Of a DNA stretch of 64,000 nucleotides, positions 60,695-64,000 are shown in pieces. The DNA lies in assembly GCF_024707125.1 (NCBI RefSeq), contig NZ_JANQAH010000011.1, positions 992,001-1,056,000 of the forward strand. The letters run 5' to 3'. The notes below the pieces were generated by a model, which had not been told where the DNA came from, searched no databases, and saw only the letters and a list, made by a program, of their open reading frames with translations. Source of the stretch: Devosia sp. GTDB lineage: Bacteria > Pseudomonadota > Alphaproteobacteria > Rhizobiales > Devosiaceae. The position numbers were made by a program, and so were the translations under genes. Numbering within the stretch: the stretch's first letter is position 1; each line of letters starts with the position of its first letter.

Positions 60695-61327
60695 ATGGCA
60701 AAGCTCCTCGCCGTGTGCACCGGCAAGGCCGAACACATCGAGGGCTATAGCCCGCTCACCGGCATCAACAAGCGCGCCGTTTCCGGCCCTGTCACCATCG
60801 GCCCGCAAGGCATTGCCGAAGACGCGATTTTGGATCGCCAGCACCACGGCGGTTCCGATCAAGCCATTTACGTCTATTTCCAGGGCGATTATGATTGGTG
60901 GGCTCAGGAAGGCGTCGCCTCCACACCCGGCCTCTTCGGCGAGAACCTCGTCATCCAGGGCCCCATCAGCGCCGATACCGCCATCGGCGACCGCTACCAG
61001 ATCGGCGATTGCCTGTTGGAAGTCACCTATCACCGTACCCCCTGCATGACCTTCGCCGCCAAGATGGGCGACAAATTCTGGGTGAAACGCTTCCACCGCG
61101 CCAACCGCCCCGGCGCCTATTGCCGCGTGCTCAATCCCGGCACAATTGAGGCCGGCATGGACATCACAGCGACGCCCTATCCGGGCGAGCGCGTGACGGT
61201 CTCCGAGCTGATGTCCTTCGATACCTCGAAAGACCTACCGCTCGATTTCATGCGCCGCGCGGTAACGACGCCGATCCGCGAAAAGACCCGCTTCAAATAC
61301 GAAACCCGCCTCGCCGATCTCTTTTGA
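60695..61327 (+). CDS. MOSC domain-containing protein
   Basis: A 210-residue YiiM-type MOSC protein: AVSGPVTIGPQGIAEDAILDRQHHGGSDQAIYVY, FGENLVIQGP, DCLLEVTYHRTPCMTFAAKMGDKFWVKRFHRANRPGAYCRVLNPG. The conserved Cys in RTPCMTF can bind molybdenum cofactor; YiiM relatives reduce N-hydroxylated bases. CGGGAGAAATAGC precedes the ATG, and the gene is probably co-transcribed with ispA. Confidence 0.92.
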   Translation: MAKLLAVCTGKAEHIEGYSPLTGINKRAVSGPVTIGPQGIAEDAILDRQHHGGSDQAIYVYFQGDYDWWAQEGVASTPGLFGENLVIQGPISADTAIGDRYQIGDCLLEVTYHRTPCMTFAAKMGDKFWVKRFHRANRPGAYCRVLNPGTIEAGMDITATPYPGERVTVSELMSFDTSKDLPLDFMRRAVTTPIREKTRFKYETRLADLF

Positions 61328-61339
61328 GTTGTTTTGCCG

Positions 61340-61807
61340 ATGAGCCTTGAATCCGTCCGCGGCGACCTCGCCGCCCGTGCGCCCGATCTCGCCGTTGAAG
61401 TCACCGACAATTCCACCGCCACGGTGCAACTTGCCGCCGAAGTGCATGGCGTCGAGCCCGGCCAGATCGCGAAAACCCTCTGCATCCGCATCCGCGACGA
61501 GGAAGTGCTGCTGGTGACGCGCGGCGACGCACGCCTCGACAACCAGAAATCCAAATCCGCTTTCGGTGGCCGCCCGCGCATGCTGGGCGCCGAAGATGTC
61601 CTGCGCCTCACGAGCCATCAGGTCGGCGGCGTCTGCCCCTTCGGCCTCCCCGCCCCGCTGCCGATCTATCTCGACGCCTCGCTCAGGATCTACGACCTCG
61701 TCATCCCAGCCGGTGGCGATACGCACGCCTCGGTAAAACTGAGCGTCGACCGCCTCGCCGAACTCTGCGGCAACAAATGGGTGGATGCTTGCCAGCTTCC
61801 GGAGTGA
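61340..61807 (+). CDS. YbaK/EbsC family aminoacyl-tRNA deacylase
   Basis: A 155-residue YbaK-fold protein: VEVTDNSTATVQLAAEVHGVEPGQIAKTLCIRI, VLLVTRGDARLDNQKSK, EDVLRLTSHQVGGVCPFGLPAPLPIYLD. The conserved Lys in AKTL and the GGVCPFGL loop identify the trans-editing deacylase family that clears mischarged tRNA(Pro). Whether the substrate is Cys- or Ala-tRNA is not clear. It starts at ATG 61340 and its end overlaps the next gene. Confidence 0.9.
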   Translation: MSLESVRGDLAARAPDLAVEVTDNSTATVQLAAEVHGVEPGQIAKTLCIRIRDEEVLLVTRGDARLDNQKSKSAFGGRPRMLGAEDVLRLTSHQVGGVCPFGLPAPLPIYLDASLRIYDLVIPAGGDTHASVKLSVDRLAELCGNKWVDACQLPE

Positions 61808-62445
61808 GCCTGTCCCCGGAAGAGTTCATCCGCCAGCGTTTCACCCTGGCGCCACTCCCCTTCCGCCCTGACATTTCGCTCTATCGCCCCACCCCCCAAA
61901 GCGGGCTGATTGGCTTTCTCGCCGCGCAGGGCCGCGCCGATGAGCCGCCCTACTGGGCCTATGCCTGGGCCGGTGGCGCTGTGTTGGCGCTCTATCTGCA
62001 GGACCATCCAGAAATCGTCGCCGGCAAAACAGTGCTCGATTTCGGCGCCGGCTCCGGCCTCGTCGGCATCGCCGCAGCGCGGGCCGGCGCCACAAAAATC
62101 TGGGCCATCGAGCCAGATTCCAATGCGCACGCCGCCATGATGCTCAATGCCGAAGCCAATGGCGCTGCCATCGCCTCCTGGAATGAACACGGCCTGCCCG
62201 AGGTGGACATCATCCTCGCTGGGGACGTCTTTTACGACACCTCCGTCACCCGCCAGACCCTGCCCATCCTCGCTGCCGCCGCGACCCACACAAAAATCCT
62301 CGTCGGCGATCCTTTCCGCCGCGACCTGCCACTCGACCACTTGGACCTGCTCGCCGAATACACAGTGCCCGACATGGGCGGCGGCGCGCCGGTTCGATCG
62401 GGTGTCTTCGCCCTGCGTCCGGGGAATATCGGAAATGCCCCATAG
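61777..62445 (+). CDS. Protein lysine methyltransferase-like (ETFB-KMT/METTL20 type)
   Basis: About 222 residues: SPEEFIRQRFTLAPLPFRPDISLYRPTPQSGLIGFLAAQGRADEPPYWAYAWAGGAVLALYL then motif I VLDFGAGSGLVGIAAARAGATKIWAIEPD and a DIILAGDVFYD motif IV. The PYWAYAWAGG block and overall order resemble the METTL20/ETFB lysine methyltransferases, but the target is inferred. The start is uncertain: ATG 61777 overlaps ybaK by 31 nt, and GTG 61804 gives a GTGA overlap but puts the GGAG on top of the codon. Confidence 0.8.
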   Translation: MGGCLPASGVSLSPEEFIRQRFTLAPLPFRPDISLYRPTPQSGLIGFLAAQGRADEPPYWAYAWAGGAVLALYLQDHPEIVAGKTVLDFGAGSGLVGIAAARAGATKIWAIEPDSNAHAAMMLNAEANGAAIASWNEHGLPEVDIILAGDVFYDTSVTRQTLPILAAAATHTKILVGDPFRRDLPLDHLDLLAEYTVPDMGGGAPVRSGVFALRPGNIGNAP

Positions 62446-62552
62446 CGCTTGCCCGAAAAACGGGAAAATCCTATATCCACACCCAAGCGAGGACGACCTC
62501 CCCCACTAAGGGTTCAGCGCTCGGGACGGCCCGGAACCACAGGGGATTTCCC

Positions 62553-62987
62553 ATGCGGACCACCGCCGACCGTATTCGCCACGCTGTCAGTTTCGAAGTC
62601 ATCGGCATCATCATCGCAACGCCGCTCGCGGCCTTTGCATTCCATCTGCCGGGCGGCGATTCCGCGGTGATCGTCGTGGCCAGCGCTACCGTCGCCATGC
62701 TCTGGAACTACGTCTACAACCTCGGCTTCGACCACGCGATGCAGCGCCTCACCGGCGGCACCGCCAAGACGGCGCGCATCCGTGTCGCCCATGCCGTGCT
62801 GTTCGAGCTTGGCCTCCTGATGATCATGCTGCCCCTCGTTGCCTGGTATCTGCAGATTTCCATCTGGCAGGCCCTGGTCATGGATATCGCGCTCGCCCTC
62901 TTCTACATGGGCTACGCCTTCGTCTTTAACTGGGCCTATGACCGCGTCTTCCCGCTGCCCGAGTGGCAGGAAGCCAAGGCGAGCTAA
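62553..62987 (+). CDS. PACE family efflux transporter (BTP domain)
   Basis: A 144-residue protein with four membrane helices in two tandem BTP repeats: RIRHAVSFEVIGIIIATPLAAFAFHLPG and RIRVAHAVLFELGLLMIMLPLVAWYLQI, with the conserved WNYVYNLGFDHA and FVFNWAYDRVFP after each. PACE proteins export biocides such as chlorhexidine and polyamines with proton exchange. The Glu in SFEVIG is the conserved essential residue. CCACAGGGGATTTCCC precedes the ATG. It is not obviously linked to a regulator. Confidence 0.93.
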   Translation: MRTTADRIRHAVSFEVIGIIIATPLAAFAFHLPGGDSAVIVVASATVAMLWNYVYNLGFDHAMQRLTGGTAKTARIRVAHAVLFELGLLMIMLPLVAWYLQISIWQALVMDIALALFYMGYAFVFNWAYDRVFPLPEWQEAKAS

Positions 62988-63094
62988 GCCGAACACGACG
63001 ATTTGCCCCTTGTGCATCTAGAAACGCCGCGCGCGCTGGCATAGCTTGCGCGCGCTCGCCCTCCGGGGCGGAGCACGACGACACATTCAGGTAA

Positions 63095-63697
<603 letters not shown>

Positions 63698-63703
63698 AAC
63701 GAC

Positions 63704-63729
63704 AAGGGGCACCTTTGGTGCCCCTTTTT
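63704..63729 (+). terminator. Terminator of gst
   Basis: Exact 10-bp stem AAGGGGCACC/GGTGCCCCTT with loop TTT, followed by TTT. Confidence 0.88.
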
Positions 63730-63818
63730 CATCCCAGATGTCCGGTAAACTTCAGCACGCCGAGCACGATGATCAGCACGGCCAGCCAGAACAGGCGACG
63801 TGTATTGCGCTCGTTCAT
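63729..63818 (-). CDS. 29-residue membrane protein overlapping ispG
   Basis: Reads [29 protein letters not shown], a basic start and one membrane helix. Its ATG overlaps the ispG stop (ATGA), so it would be translationally coupled. It is too short for standard gene callers. The topology would be N-terminus inside by the positive-inside rule. Function unknown; confidence is limited by length. Confidence 0.5.
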   Translation of the reverse strand: MNERNTRRLFWLAVLIIVLGVLKFTGHLG

Positions 63819-64000
63819 TCCGCGGCGTTCTGCCGTCCGGTGCCGAACTTGCGCTCGATATAGTCGGCCACCATCACCTTGAACTGATCGGCCACATCGG
63901 CCCCGCGCAGCGTCGCCACCTTCTGCCCATCGACAAAGACGGGAGCGGCCGGGGTTTCACCCGTGCCCGGCAGCGAAATGCCGATATTGGCATGCTTGCT
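63815..64000 (-). CDS. ispG: 4-hydroxy-3-methylbut-2-en-1-yl diphosphate synthase (C-terminus)
   Basis: The last ~61 residues of IspG/Gcp[53 protein letters not shown]. This block follows the Fe-S cluster region in full-length proteins. IspG makes HMBPP in the MEP isoprenoid pathway. The rest, including the catalytic TIM barrel, is outside the window. Confidence 0.85.
   Translation of the reverse strand, partial: SKHANIGISLPGTGETPAAPVFVDGQKVATLRGADVADQFKVMVADYIERKFGTGRQNAAE

Overview
The window is ordinary chromosomal DNA of an alphaproteobacterium, most likely a Hyphomicrobiales member near Devosia/Pelagibacterium. The evidence is high GC, gene orders I associate with that order (tlpA-argH-lysA; cpdR/zinc-ribbon protein/ftsE-ftsX-plsC; gloB-methyltransferase-hisC-tyrC), order-typical families (DUF2125, CpdR, aerobic cobaltochelatase CobS/CobT, PACE efflux, HIG1) and dispersed palindromic repeats of the rhizobial type. 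The genus is an inference from memory of gene content. I see no rRNA, tRNA, CRISPR array, prophage or IS transposase.

Layout. 1-5 kb: end of a DUF1868 gene, a MotA/ExbB-like plus OmpA-like inner-membrane/peptidoglycan pair, an ABC exporter. 5-11 kb: rpmE, YciI protein, accA, xerD, aroK-aroB, bolA, a J-domain protein. 11-16 kb: cobS, a methyltransferase, cobT, a phytase-type esterase. 16-20 kb: secA and a parvulin foldase. 20-24 kb: a TetR/small membrane protein pair with two operators, argJ, a GNAT enzyme, mutT. 24-31 kb: M48 protease, nuclease-like protein, DUF72, dsbB, parDE, HNH nuclease, hydrolase, AlkA-type glycosylase, gluQRS. 31-39 kb: epimerase/LysR pair, HIG1 protein, rhomboid, tlpA, argH, a broken ChaC gene, a broken lysA. 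39-46 kb: cpdR, zinc-ribbon membrane protein, ftsEX, plsC, a second cyclotransferase, DUF2125. 46-49 kb: SDR enzyme, rpmF, fumC. 48.7-53.2 kb: the most accessory-looking block, two TIM-barrel sugar isomerase/epimerase-like genes, a GMC/pyranose-oxidase-like flavoenzyme and a Gfo/Idh/MocA oxidoreductase, which looks like a sugar or glycoside oxidation module. 53-64 kb: ketopantoate reductase-like gene, small membrane proteins, gloB, hisC-tyrC, mtgA, a polyprenyl synthase, MOSC, YbaK, a lysine methyltransferase-like gene, PACE efflux, GST, and the end of ispG.

Three themes stand out. (1) Five genes are interrupted by single-base frameshifts in or beside short homopolymers (motA-like, chaC, lysA, TIM-barrel, methyltransferase). 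This pattern suggests residual sequencing indels, although real decay is possible for the non-essential ones. (2) Intergenic space is filled by several families of palindromic repeats: a paired ATTCCCGC hairpin (7 sites), an ~85-bp element with conserved loop (4 sites), cloverleaf-like elements, and the rhizobial GGAAAAGTGG type. (3) Several regulatory sites are unusually legible: paired TetR operators fitted into a promoter spacer, a 21-bp ParD-type operator over a -10 box, and a perfect CtrA box.

I did not find a convincing new defence or mobile system. The best candidates for follow-up are the flavoenzyme/TIM-barrel/Gfo cluster and the MotA-OmpA pair with an extended coiled coil.
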